Below are positions 52,667 through 61,093 of a stretch of DNA of 64,000 nucleotides, in pieces. The first letter of the stretch is position 1; each line of letters starts with the position of its first letter. The notes below the pieces were generated by a model that did no database searches, was not told the DNA's origin, and worked only from the letters and a program-made list of their open reading frames with translations. This stretch comes from an uncultured Lachnospiraceae bacterium (GTDB taxonomy: Bacteria; Bacillota; Clostridia; Lachnospirales; Lachnospiraceae), in assembly GCA_944383765.1 (NCBI GenBank), contig CALWQT010000004.1, forward strand, positions 62,001-126,000, in the 5' to 3' direction. A program made the translations under genes and the position numbers.

Positions 52667-53848
52667 ATGGCAGGAAATGTACTGGTAGTTCACGGCGGAG
52701 GTCCTACTCCGGTAATGAATGCTTCGCTGTACGGAGTTATAGAGGAAAGTAGAAAACATCCGGAAACAGGGATTGTCTATGGAGCCCTGGGAGGAATGGA
52801 AGGCATTTTCCGGGAACGGTTTGTTGACCTGACAGCCCTGGATGAAGAACAATGCAGGCTTTTGCTGGAAACACCGGGAACGGCCATCGGCTCATCCCGC
52901 TATCCGGTTACGGAGGAAGATTACAGCCGTACTCCTGAAATTATGAAAAAATACAATATCCGGTATCTGCTTCCCAATGGAGGGAACGGTACCATGGATA
53001 CTTGTGGAAATATTTATAAGGCCTGTGTAAAAGCAGGATATAAAGACCTGAATGTAGTGGGGATTCCCAAAACCATTGACAATGACCTTGCGGTTACAGA
53101 TCATACTCCCGGTTATGGCAGTGCAGCTAGGTATATAGCAGCTTCTGTTCAGGAAGTAGGAGCAGATGTCCGTTCTCTTCCCATTCATGTTTGTGTGATC
53201 GAGGCACTGGGAAGAAATGCAGGCTGGATCACTGCAGCGTCAGCTCTTGCCAGAAAGAAAAAAGATGATGCCCCTCACCTGATCTATCTTCCGGAGCGGC
53301 CTTTTGATGAAGAGGAATTCTTAAAAGATGTAAAAGAATTATATGACCGCTTGGGTGGCGTAGTGGTAGTGGCAAGTGAAGGTTTGAAGAAGAAAGATGG
53401 GACTCCTGTGGTAGAACCTATCTTCCGGACAGAAAGAGCCGTTTATTACGGGGATGTGAGTTCCTATCTGGCAAATCTGGTTATCCGCAGGCTTGGGATC
53501 AAGGCAAGAAGTGAAAAACCGGGACTTTGCGGAAGAGCTTCCATTGCCTGGCAGTCACCGGTAGACCGGGAAGAGGCCATATTGGCCGGTGCATCCGCAT
53601 TGAAAGCTGCGGTGGAAGGTCATACAGGGGTTATGATAGGATTCCGGCGAAAAGAAAGTGACCGTTATGAAATAGAAACGGTTCTGATTCCCATTGAACA
53701 GGTGATGATGGTGGAAAAGACTATGCCGGATCACTATATCAATGAAACAGGCAATGACGTGACCGGAGAGTTCCTGGATTGGTGCCGACCGCTGATTGGG
53801 CCGGAGTTAAGAGATTTTGTGGATTTTCAGGACGGAAATGAGAGGTAA
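52667..53848 (+). CDS. PfkA-family phosphofructokinase-like sugar-phosphate kinase
   Basis: The 393-residue protein is in the PfkA family: GGGPTPVMN (phosphoryl donor loop), GSSRYP, GGNGTMDT with Asn107 where E. coli has Asp103 and Gly108 in the ATP-type position, then PKTIDNDL with Lys135 instead of Gly and the catalytic Asp138 and Asp140. Lys here is a mark of PPi-dependent enzymes, Gly at 108 of ATP-dependent ones; donor specificity is therefore uncertain. It would phosphorylate a ketose phosphate to the bisphosphate that the aldolases cleave. Confidence 0.92.
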   Translation: MAGNVLVVHGGGPTPVMNASLYGVIEESRKHPETGIVYGALGGMEGIFRERFVDLTALDEEQCRLLLETPGTAIGSSRYPVTEEDYSRTPEIMKKYNIRYLLPNGGNGTMDTCGNIYKACVKAGYKDLNVVGIPKTIDNDLAVTDHTPGYGSAARYIAASVQEVGADVRSLPIHVCVIEALGRNAGWITAASALARKKKDDAPHLIYLPERPFDEEEFLKDVKELYDRLGGVVVVASEGLKKKDGTPVVEPIFRTERAVYYGDVSSYLANLVIRRLGIKARSEKPGLCGRASIAWQSPVDREEAILAGASALKAAVEGHTGVMIGFRRKESDRYEIETVLIPIEQVMMVEKTMPDHYINETGNDVTGEFLDWCRPLIGPELRDFVDFQDGNER

Positions 53849-53850
53849 CT

Positions 53851-54696
53851 ATGAAGCATATCTTTTTGAATTTAAAGAGGTTTGATATACCGAGAGAACT
53901 TGGGGGAGTGAATGAGATCGCTGATGTGAAGGAGTGGGGTGGTTTTATCGTTCGCTCTGTTCAGGACAGTTTAAAGCAATATGGGGAAGAGGCGGAATTT
54001 GTCATGTATTTTCCGGAAGCCCATATCCTTTCCGCTTCCCAGGCTAAAAATCAGGACAGTCCGGTAAAAATCGGCTGCCAGGGAATCTACCGTGATGATG
54101 TGGCCACGGGTCATAATTTCGGAGCTTTTACCACAAATCGCACTGGAAAAGGAATGAAAGCACTGGGATGTGACAGTGTGCTGATCGGACATTGTGAGGA
54201 AAGAAATGATAAAGCAGGAATTCTGGCTGAGGCAGGGGTAACCGATACTTCTGCTGTGAACAGGCTTTTGAATATGGAAGTGAAAAAAGCGGTAGAGGCT
54301 GGGCTTTCCGTGCTTTACTGTATCGGAGAAAAAGCGGAGGAACAGGAAAGATGGAAAGAAGTCCTGAAAGAACAGATAGAAACAGGACTGGAAGGAGTTG
54401 ATCCCACGAAGGTGGTGATTGCCTATGAACCGGTATGGGCGATCGGACCAGGAAAAATTCCTCCGGACCGGGAGTATATCTCTAAAATTGGAGAATATGT
54501 AAAGGAAATTTCCGGAGGGATGGACGTGGTATACGGAGGCGGGCTAAAACAGGACAATGCAGAAATGCTGGCAGGAATTCCCTCTATTGATGGAGGACTG
54601 ATTGCTCTGACCCGCTTTTCCGGTGACATTGGCTTTTATCCGGAAGAGTATCTGGAGATTGCAGGGATTTACCTGAATGCGGCAAAAGGAAAGTAA
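53851..54696 (+). CDS. Triosephosphate isomerase-like protein, operon copy
   Basis: The 281-residue protein is about 30 residues longer than standard TpiA. The catalytic elements are all there: Lys in FLNLKRFD near residue 9, His in VLIGHCEERN (Ser of the usual SERR is Cys-Glu-Glu), Glu in IAYEPVWAIGPG and the phosphate loop VYGGGLKQDNA. Its divergence from TpiA suggests it is a pathway-specific paralogue rather than the housekeeping enzyme. It converts DHAP to glyceraldehyde 3-phosphate, or a substituted triose. It starts two bases after the kinase gene. Confidence 0.88.
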   Translation: MKHIFLNLKRFDIPRELGGVNEIADVKEWGGFIVRSVQDSLKQYGEEAEFVMYFPEAHILSASQAKNQDSPVKIGCQGIYRDDVATGHNFGAFTTNRTGKGMKALGCDSVLIGHCEERNDKAGILAEAGVTDTSAVNRLLNMEVKKAVEAGLSVLYCIGEKAEEQERWKEVLKEQIETGLEGVDPTKVVIAYEPVWAIGPGKIPPDREYISKIGEYVKEISGGMDVVYGGGLKQDNAEMLAGIPSIDGGLIALTRFSGDIGFYPEEYLEIAGIYLNAAKGK

Positions 54697-54725
54697 GATA
54701 AGACACAGAATAGAGAGGTAAGCGT

Positions 54726-56216
54726 ATGAAACATTTACAATTTGAATATGGAACCGGACTGATGAACGCATCTCTTCCAGATAACACAGATGTATTTATT
54801 CCGGGTGTAACCGTTCCGGATCCTGATTATATTCCGGAAGATAAACTGGAAGAGGCCTATTTGAATTCAATCCGCAATCCTGTAGGAATGCCTCCTCTGT
54901 CAGAGCTGGCTCATAAGGGATCTAAGGTGACTATTGTATTCCCTGATATTGTGAAAGGCGGATTGCAGCCTACATCACACAGGAAAATGTCCATTAGGAT
55001 CATTTTAAATGAATTGTATAAAGCGGGAGTGGAGAAGAAGGATATTCTTCTGATCTGTTCTAATGGTCTTCATCCGAAGAACAAGATTCCTCAGTTAAAA
55101 GCCATCCTGGGAGAAGAACTGTTCCAGGAATTCTGGTTTACCGGACAGATTATCAATCATGACAGTGAAGACAAAGACAACATGGTAAACTGTGGGTTTA
55201 CAGACAGAGGGGATCCGGTATATTTGAACCGTTATGTTCATGACTGTGATCTGCCGATTCTGATCGGCCATACCCAGGGGAATCCTTATGGGGGTTATTC
55301 TGGTGGATACAAGCACTGTGCCACGGGACTGAATCACTGGACTTCCATTGCTTCCCACCATGTGCCTCAGGTTATGCACCGGGCTGATTTTACTCCTGTC
55401 AGCGGTCATTCTCTCATGAGAAGCAAATTTGATGAGATTGGAATGAAGCAGGAAGAGCATATGGGTAAAAAGTATTTCTGCTGTGATGCGGTTCTGGACA
55501 CGTTATCCAGACAGATCGAGATCAATTCCGGTTATGCGGCAGAAATGCAGCCATTGTCCTGGAAGACGGCAGACAAGAGAACGTATGTGCCGTTTGCGGA
55601 AGATAAATATGACATTATGGTATTTGGTATGCCTCAGGAATTCCATTATGGAAACGGAATGGGAACCAATCCGATCATGTTCATGCAGGCATTGTCTGCT
55701 CAGGTGATCCGTCATAAGAGAGTTATGAAAGAAAATTGTGTAATCATCTGTTCTTCTATCTGTAATGGATATTTCCATGATGAGTTATGGCCGTATCTGA
55801 GAGAATGCTATGATATGTTCCAGCATGATTACATGAATGTACTGACTGATATGAACCGTTACGGAGAATATTTTGCAACCAACGAGGAATATATCAGGAA
55901 ATACCGTTACTGCAATGCGTTCCATCCGTTCCACGGATTCTCTATGATGAGCTGCGGACAGATTGCAGAGATGAATACGGCAGCAATCTATATGGTAGGT
56001 GCTCAGGAACCTGGATATGCAAGGGGAATGGGACTGAAGACAAGGGCGACCTTCGAGGAAGCTTTGGCAGATGCCATGAGGAAATATACAGGACCGAATC
56101 CAAGGATTCTGGCACTTCCTCAGACCTTTAAACTGTCAGCTGTGCATCTGATGCTGAAGGATCAGGTATATGATGGCACGAATGGATGTGCCCATCCGGA
56201 TGCTTATATGAAATAA
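54726..56216 (+). CDS. LarA-like nickel-pincer racemase/epimerase family protein
   Basis: The 496-residue protein belongs to the LarA (DUF2088) family. The NPN-cofactor lysine is Lys196 in YGGYSGGYK, and the Ni-binding histidine is His212, 16 residues later as in Lactobacillus LarA (Lys184 to His200). The first catalytic His (LarA His108) matches His116 in SNGLHPKN. The second (His174, ten residues before the lysine) is Asn186 here, though His182 lies nearby. LarA's carboxylate-binding HTRP has become IVKG. Lactate is therefore an unlikely substrate; epimerisation of an alpha-hydroxy or sugar acid is possible. The cofactor genes larB, larC and larE are not in the window. Confidence 0.88.
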   Translation: MKHLQFEYGTGLMNASLPDNTDVFIPGVTVPDPDYIPEDKLEEAYLNSIRNPVGMPPLSELAHKGSKVTIVFPDIVKGGLQPTSHRKMSIRIILNELYKAGVEKKDILLICSNGLHPKNKIPQLKAILGEELFQEFWFTGQIINHDSEDKDNMVNCGFTDRGDPVYLNRYVHDCDLPILIGHTQGNPYGGYSGGYKHCATGLNHWTSIASHHVPQVMHRADFTPVSGHSLMRSKFDEIGMKQEEHMGKKYFCCDAVLDTLSRQIEINSGYAAEMQPLSWKTADKRTYVPFAEDKYDIMVFGMPQEFHYGNGMGTNPIMFMQALSAQVIRHKRVMKENCVIICSSICNGYFHDELWPYLRECYDMFQHDYMNVLTDMNRYGEYFATNEEYIRKYRYCNAFHPFHGFSMMSCGQIAEMNTAAIYMVGAQEPGYARGMGLKTRATFEEALADAMRKYTGPNPRILALPQTFKLSAVHLMLKDQVYDGTNGCAHPDAYMK

Positions 56217-56236
56217 AAGAAAAAAGACTATTCCTA

Positions 56237-56277
56237 AAAAATTGGCACTGGAAGTTTATTCTTCCAGTGCCAATTTT
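56237..56277. terminator. Bidirectional terminator ending the carbohydrate operon
   Basis: AAAATTGGCACTGGAAG pairs with CTTCCAGTGCCAATTTT over a six-base loop, flanked by A and T runs. It serves both the operon and the convergent minus-strand gene. Confidence 0.9.
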
Positions 56278-56297
56278 CATGAGAATCTAAATATATG

Positions 56298-57302
56298 TTA
56301 CAGCTGTGAAATATCTTCATATCCTTCAGTAGAAGGCAGGGAAATGGTTACCGGCTGTCCCGGATTGTTATAATTCATCTCCATGAAAATATGGTAAGGC
56401 ATGTCTACGCCTTCTGAGGAGGCAGTCATATCCATCAACACCCGTTCCTGGATCACAGTACCGGCGGAATCCAGAGTCATTTCTCCTTTACAGGTCTGGA
56501 ACGTTACGTTGGAGGAGCCATCAGGATAGGCAGATTCCATGGAATTCATCATGTTTTCCAGTATGGCGTTCATTTCAGCATTATTGGTTGTATAGTAAAT
56601 AGTAGTTGTCCCATTGCCATTGTCTGCCATGGAAACATCCTGGATATAGGCCATACTGTCCATGGACATCATACTGAACTGATTCACTTCTTGCATGGCA
56701 GAAGAAAGGGGCGTATAGGCTTTCATTTTCTGGCCATCCATATCCATGTAAAGATAATCGTTGGTATAAAAGGTACGCATTGCCATGGTCTCTCCCAACA
56801 TATGGATATTCATATCCATCAGGTATTTCATATCTGCATTGTTGGGATTAGTCATTTTCATAGCGCCGCTTACACTGACGGAGATGGGCGTACCATAGAT
56901 GGTCATATCCATATTCATGACATAGTTGGCATCGATTCCCTGTTCAAGGGATGCCTGGGAACGTTCGGTGGCTGCTTTCAGGGCGAGGAAAGCAGGGTCA
57001 GCTGGAGAAGCAGCAGAAACCTGTACCTGTCCGTTCTGTATCCAACAGCCATTGGAGTCGACCTGCCAGCCGTCGATTGTAGTATTCACAGCCAGATAGC
57101 CATTGCTGTCAAAATAGTAACATTCAGAATTACCGTCCTGATTGCCGTCCAGCCACAGCCAGGTATTTTGGGGATAAGAACCATCATCTTCCGCCCACCA
57201 CCAGCCGGTGTCATTTTGTTTCCACTGTCCCGCCAGAGCAACTGAGGATAACGACAGGGTCAGAGCGGCGGAAAGAATCAGAACACTGGTTGCTTTTTTC
57301 AT
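56298..57302 (-). CDS. Secreted methionine-rich protein with cell-wall-binding-type repeats
   Basis: The 334-residue protein has a Sec signal peptide (Met-Lys-Lys, cleavage after ALA at 22-24), followed by two tryptophan/glycine-rich repeats resembling choline- or cell-wall-binding repeats (WKQNDTGWWWAEDDGS, then CYYFDSNGYLAVN and WQVDSNGCW). The C-terminal 230 residues are beta-rich and strikingly rich in Met (about 31 in 334), a composition like DUF6612-type lipoprotein-fold domains. Good ribosome site GGAGG before the minus-strand ATG. Function unknown; likely attached to the wall. Confidence 0.8.
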   Translation of the reverse strand: MKKATSVLILSAALTLSLSSVALAGQWKQNDTGWWWAEDDGSYPQNTWLWLDGNQDGNSECYYFDSNGYLAVNTTIDGWQVDSNGCWIQNGQVQVSAASPADPAFLALKAATERSQASLEQGIDANYVMNMDMTIYGTPISVSVSGAMKMTNPNNADMKYLMDMNIHMLGETMAMRTFYTNDYLYMDMDGQKMKAYTPLSSAMQEVNQFSMMSMDSMAYIQDVSMADNGNGTTTIYYTTNNAEMNAILENMMNSMESAYPDGSSNVTFQTCKGEMTLDSAGTVIQERVLMDMTASSEGVDMPYHIFMEMNYNNPGQPVTISLPSTEGYEDISQL

Positions 57303-57343
57303 TAAGATACCTCCTTTGAATTGTATTCTTTTCAGATAACTCT

Positions 57344-57349
57344 ATTATA
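57344..57349 (-). promoter_or_regulatory. -10 element for the Met-rich protein gene
   Basis: On the minus strand TATAAT stands 42 bases before the ATG. No good -35 is seen at the normal distance, only a T-rich tract, so the promoter may be weak or need an activator. Confidence 0.45.
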
Positions 57350-57481
57350 TCACAGAGAATTAACAAAAAAAACAGGGTTTTTCAGAATTGGATTTTAAAT
57401 TTTAAAGGGGGTTGTAGTTGTTTTTCTTTCCTGTTAATGATAAGATAGGGAAAATGAGCGTAGGGAAAAGGAGGACATAAT

Positions 57482-58768
57482 GTGGAGCAGGAAAAAGTGA
57501 TCAAAGCTGCCCTTCTGGGTTTTGGTACAGTAGGCGGCGGTGTATATAAACTGGCAGGAAGGCTGGCTGACGAAATGCAGAAGAAAGCGGGAGCCAGACT
57601 GGAGATCAAGAAAATTCTGGTAAGGGATATGACAAAGCCGAGAGAAGGGGTATCTCCGGAACTTTTGACAGATGACTGGAATGAGATACTAAGCGATCCT
57701 GAGATTGAAATTGTGATTGAGCTGATGGGAGGAATCGAACCTGCCAGGACCTATGTATCCCAGGCACTGGAAGCGGGAAAGAATGTGGTTACGGCCAATA
57801 AAGACCTTCTGGCAGAATATGGGGGAGAATTATTGGAAAAATCCAAGGAAAACGGAAAAGACCTGCAGTTTGAGGCTTCCGTGGCCGGTGCGATTCCTGT
57901 GATCCGGGCGTTAAAGCACAGCCTGTCAGGCAGTATCATTACAGAGGTATCTGGAATTGTGAACGGTACCACCAACTATATCCTGACAAAAATGTCAGAG
58001 AAGGGAATGGATTATCAGGAGGCTCTTCAGATGGCTATGGAGAAAGGATATGCGGAATCCAATCCTGAGGCTGATGTGGAAGGGTATGATGCAGGGAGAA
58101 AGATTGCCATTATGGCTTCCATTGCTTTTAATTCCAGAGTTACGTTTCCTCAGGTATATACAGAAGGGATTACGAAAATCACAGCTGGAGATATCCGGTT
58201 TGCGAAAGAATTTGGCTATGTGATCAAGCTGCTGGGAATTGCAAAGCTGGAAGAAGGAGAGATTCTGGTGAAAGTCCACCCGGTCCTGCTTCCGGAAGAC
58301 CATCCTCTGGCGTCGGTCAGAAATTCTTTCAACGCTGTGTTTATTCACGGCGAAGCCTGTGATGATGCCATGTTTATGGGACGGGGGGCAGGAGAGATGC
58401 CCACTGCCAGTGCCGTGATCGGGGACGTAATTGATGTGATGGGAAATATTGTCCATGGCTGCTGCGGAAGGACAGGCTGCACTTGTTATAAGGAACTGAA
58501 AGTAAAGGAAATCGGTGATTCTGCCAGTAAATATTTCCTGCGCCTGAAAGTGGAGGATAAACCGGGAGTGTTGGCTAACATCGCAGGAGTACTGGGAAAT
58601 AACGGGGTAAGTATTGCGCAGGTAGTGCAGAAGAAGAGTGAGAATCAGGTGGCAGAGCTGGTGATCATTACCGATGAAGTGATGGAAAAGAATTTTAACG
58701 CATCGATTCAGACAGTGAGACAGATGACGGCGTTAAAACAGGTTGCCAGTATCATCCGGGTATATTAA
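57482..58768 (+). CDS. hom: Homoserine dehydrogenase
   Basis: The 428-residue enzyme makes homoserine from aspartate semialdehyde for Thr and Met. It has an NAD(P) fold (ALLGFGTVGGGVYKL near residue 9), the catalytic middle domain (ASVAGAIPVIRAL, GIVNGTTNYIL, with Lys and Asp in DVEGYDAGRKIAI) and a C-terminal ACT domain (LRLKVEDKPGVLANIAGVLG) for threonine feedback. It starts at GTG 57482, eight bases after GGAGG. A terminator follows. No thrB or thrC is next to it. Confidence 0.96.
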   Translation: MEQEKVIKAALLGFGTVGGGVYKLAGRLADEMQKKAGARLEIKKILVRDMTKPREGVSPELLTDDWNEILSDPEIEIVIELMGGIEPARTYVSQALEAGKNVVTANKDLLAEYGGELLEKSKENGKDLQFEASVAGAIPVIRALKHSLSGSIITEVSGIVNGTTNYILTKMSEKGMDYQEALQMAMEKGYAESNPEADVEGYDAGRKIAIMASIAFNSRVTFPQVYTEGITKITAGDIRFAKEFGYVIKLLGIAKLEEGEILVKVHPVLLPEDHPLASVRNSFNAVFIHGEACDDAMFMGRGAGEMPTASAVIGDVIDVMGNIVHGCCGRTGCTCYKELKVKEIGDSASKYFLRLKVEDKPGVLANIAGVLGNNGVSIAQVVQKKSENQVAELVIITDEVMEKNFNASIQTVRQMTALKQVASIIRVY

Positions 58769-58777
58769 AAAAGAAAG

Positions 58778-58800
58778 GCGGGGCTTTAGCCCTGCTTTTT
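58778..58800 (+). terminator. Terminator of hom
   Basis: GCGGGGC pairs with GCCCTGC over a four-base loop, followed by five T residues. Confidence 0.8.
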
Positions 58801-58834
58801 CCATTTTCCCCTATCTTTTTGGAAATTTATGAGG

Positions 58835-58840
58835 TATAAT
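58835..58840 (+). promoter_or_regulatory. -10 element of the ribonucleotide reductase operon
   Basis: TATAAT at 58835-58840 lies 57 bases before the start codon. The -35 region (TATCTT at 58812-58817 with a 17-base spacer) is a poor match. Confidence 0.55.
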
Positions 58841-58853
58841 AGCATTGATTAAA

Positions 58854-58876
58854 ATTCATACAACATCACTATGAAT
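58854..58876 (+). other. Inverted repeat upstream of the reductase operon
   Basis: ATTCATA (58854-58860) and TATGAAT (58870-58876) form a 7-base inverted repeat with a 9-base centre, in the untranslated region just after the -10. It could be an operator or a small mRNA hairpin near the ribosome site. It does not resemble the NrdR box consensus. Confidence 0.4.
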
Positions 58877-58896
58877 TGCGGAAAGGAAAGAAAAAA

Positions 58897-61083
58897 TTGA
58901 CACAGGAAATTTGTCTGAGAAAAATAGAACAGGATTTTCCACGTTTACGGGAAGCTATGGGGAAAATAAGAGAAAAAATAGAAAAGAAGACGATATCCAT
59001 GGAAGAGGCTGCCCGTCTGGCAGCCGAGCGTACTTCCATCGAAGAGCCGGAGTGGGAGATGGCGGCAGCCAGACTGCGCTACTGTGGTTTTATACAGGAG
59101 ATGAATGACAGGAGAAAAAGGCTGGGAATCCAGGGATTTGTGGAACTGGTCGCATGGCTGGTCGAAGAAGAACTATATGGGGCATATATTCCGGAATCCT
59201 ACAGCCGGGATGAACTGGTGCAGGCGGAAACGTTTCTGGCTGAAGACAGAAATGAGCTGTTTACGTATTCCGGATTGGAACTGTTGCTGAATCGGTATGT
59301 GATCCGGAGCCGGCAGGGGGAGCTGTTAGAGACGCCCCAGGAAATGTATCTGGGAATTGCCCTTCATCTTGCTATGAAAGAAAAAAGAGAAGAAAGAATG
59401 GAGTGGGTAAAAAAATTCTATGATATGCTGAGTCTTCAGCAGGTAACGATGGCAACTCCCACCCTGTCCAATGCCAGAAAGCCTTTTCACCAGCTTTCCA
59501 GCTGCTTTATTGACGTAGTTCCTGACAGTTTGGATGGGATTTACAGGAGCCTGGATAATTTTGCCAAAGTCAGTAAATTTGGCGGAGGAATGGGACTTTA
59601 TTTTGGGAAAGTAAGAGCGGCGGGAAGCAGTATCCGTGGATTTGAAGGTGCAGCAGGGGGCGTGATCCGGTGGATCAGGCTGGTGAATGACACAGCAGTA
59701 GCGGTGGACCAGCTGGGGATGAGACAGGGAGCAGCAGCTGTTTATCTGGATGCCTGGCATCGGGACCTTCCGGAATTTCTGCAATTGCGGACTAACAACG
59801 GTGATGACCGTATGAAAGCTCATGACCTGTTTCCTGCAGTCTGTTATCCGGATCTTTTCTGGAAGATGGCAAAGGAGAATCTGGACCAGCCCTGGTATCT
59901 GATGTGTCCCCATGAAATTTTAATGGCAAAAGGATATGCACTGGAAGATTATTTTGGAGAAGAGTGGGAAAAACGGTATTGGGAATGTGTGGCTGACGAC
60001 AGGATTGAAAAGCGGACGATTCTGCTCAAAGACCTGGTTCGTATGATCTTAAAATCAGCAGTGGAAACAGGAACTCCGTTTGCGTTTAACCGTGATACGG
60101 TGAATCATATGAATCCTAACAGCCATAAGGGAATGATTTACTGTTCCAATCTGTGTACGGAGATTGCCCAGAATATGTCTCCCATGAACTTAAGAGAAAT
60201 TTCCGTGGAAAGCGGAGAACATGGGGCGGTAGTGACTACCTCCGTGGAGGCTGGTGATTTCGTGGTGTGCAATCTGGCCAGTCTCTGTCTGGGCAATATT
60301 CCGGTGGAAAATGAAGACGTTATGGAGAAAATCGTTTCGGCGGTGATCAGGGTCCTGGATAACGTGATCGACTTGAATTTTTATCCTCTTCCCTATGCGG
60401 AACTGACCAGCAGGAATTATCGCGGCATCGGTCTGGGGGTGAGCGGTTATCATCATATGCTGGCAAAAAGGGGAATCCGCTGGGAGTCAGAGGAACATCT
60501 GAGATTTGCAGACCAGGTATTTGAACGGATCAATTACATGGCAGTAAAAGCCAGCTGCAGTCTGGCAGCAGAAAGGGGAAGCTATCCGTATTTTGAGGGG
60601 AGCGGCTGGCAGACGGGAACCTATTTTGACAAGAGGGGATATCACAGCGAAAAATGGCAGGATTTAAAAAAACAGGCAGCTAAGGGAATCCGAAACGGGT
60701 GGCTGCTGGCTGTGGCTCCCACCTCATCTACCAGCATACTGGCTGGTACGACAGCAGGTTTAGACCCTGTCATGAAGAAATTTTTTCTGGAGGAGAAGAA
60801 GCATGCAATCCTGCCAAGGGTTGCGCCTGAACTGAGCCCTTCCACATTCTGGATCTATAAGGAAGCTCACCACATTGACCAGAACTGGAGCCTGCGGGCT
60901 GCCGGGGTAAGGCAGAGACATATTGATCAGGCCCAGAGTGTGAATCTGTATATTACCAATGATTATACCTTAAGGCAGGTGCTGGGACTTTATCTTACAG
61001 CCTGGGAAGAGGGCGTCAAGACGATTTATTATATCAGAAGCAGATCACTGGAAGTGGAAGAATGCGAAAGCTGCTCTTCCTAA
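58897..61083 (+). CDS. nrdA: Class I ribonucleoside-diphosphate reductase, large subunit
   Basis: The 728-residue subunit reduces ribonucleotides to deoxyribonucleotides. The TTG at 58897 is taken as start, because GGAAAGGAAAG stands just before it; TTG 58876 has no ribosome site. Catalytic Cys, Asn and Glu are in NLCTEIAQ (with Asn two before Cys); the other disulfide cysteines are in LSSCFIDV and PSPLCLGN-like SLCLGN, and the C-terminal redox pair in ECESCSS. The N-terminus has no ATP-cone domain, so the usual dATP overall-activity site is missing. The small subunit is 10 bases downstream. Regulation by NrdR (encoded at 8 kb) is plausible. Confidence 0.95.
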   Translation: MTQEICLRKIEQDFPRLREAMGKIREKIEKKTISMEEAARLAAERTSIEEPEWEMAAARLRYCGFIQEMNDRRKRLGIQGFVELVAWLVEEELYGAYIPESYSRDELVQAETFLAEDRNELFTYSGLELLLNRYVIRSRQGELLETPQEMYLGIALHLAMKEKREERMEWVKKFYDMLSLQQVTMATPTLSNARKPFHQLSSCFIDVVPDSLDGIYRSLDNFAKVSKFGGGMGLYFGKVRAAGSSIRGFEGAAGGVIRWIRLVNDTAVAVDQLGMRQGAAAVYLDAWHRDLPEFLQLRTNNGDDRMKAHDLFPAVCYPDLFWKMAKENLDQPWYLMCPHEILMAKGYALEDYFGEEWEKRYWECVADDRIEKRTILLKDLVRMILKSAVETGTPFAFNRDTVNHMNPNSHKGMIYCSNLCTEIAQNMSPMNLREISVESGEHGAVVTTSVEAGDFVVCNLASLCLGNIPVENEDVMEKIVSAVIRVLDNVIDLNFYPLPYAELTSRNYRGIGLGVSGYHHMLAKRGIRWESEEHLRFADQVFERINYMAVKASCSLAAERGSYPYFEGSGWQTGTYFDKRGYHSEKWQDLKKQAAKGIRNGWLLAVAPTSSTSILAGTTAGLDPVMKKFFLEEKKHAILPRVAPELSPSTFWIYKEAHHIDQNWSLRAAGVRQRHIDQAQSVNLYITNDYTLRQVLGLYLTAWEEGVKTIYYIRSRSLEVEECESCSS

Positions 61084-61093
61084 AGGAGGATAT

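Noticed and set aside
43339..56277. Assignment of the operon to sulfoquinovose degradation, because of the sulfonate-type transporter, epimerase, aldolase and kinase
   Set aside because: No sulfoquinovosidase, sulfoquinovose isomerase or export gene is present, and the transporter family carries many other substrates. It is kept only as one of several hypotheses to test.
58854..58876. NrdR box before the reductase operon
   Set aside because: The repeat ATTCATA/TATGAAT does not match the NrdR box pattern, and only one site is seen, while NrdR boxes normally come in pairs.
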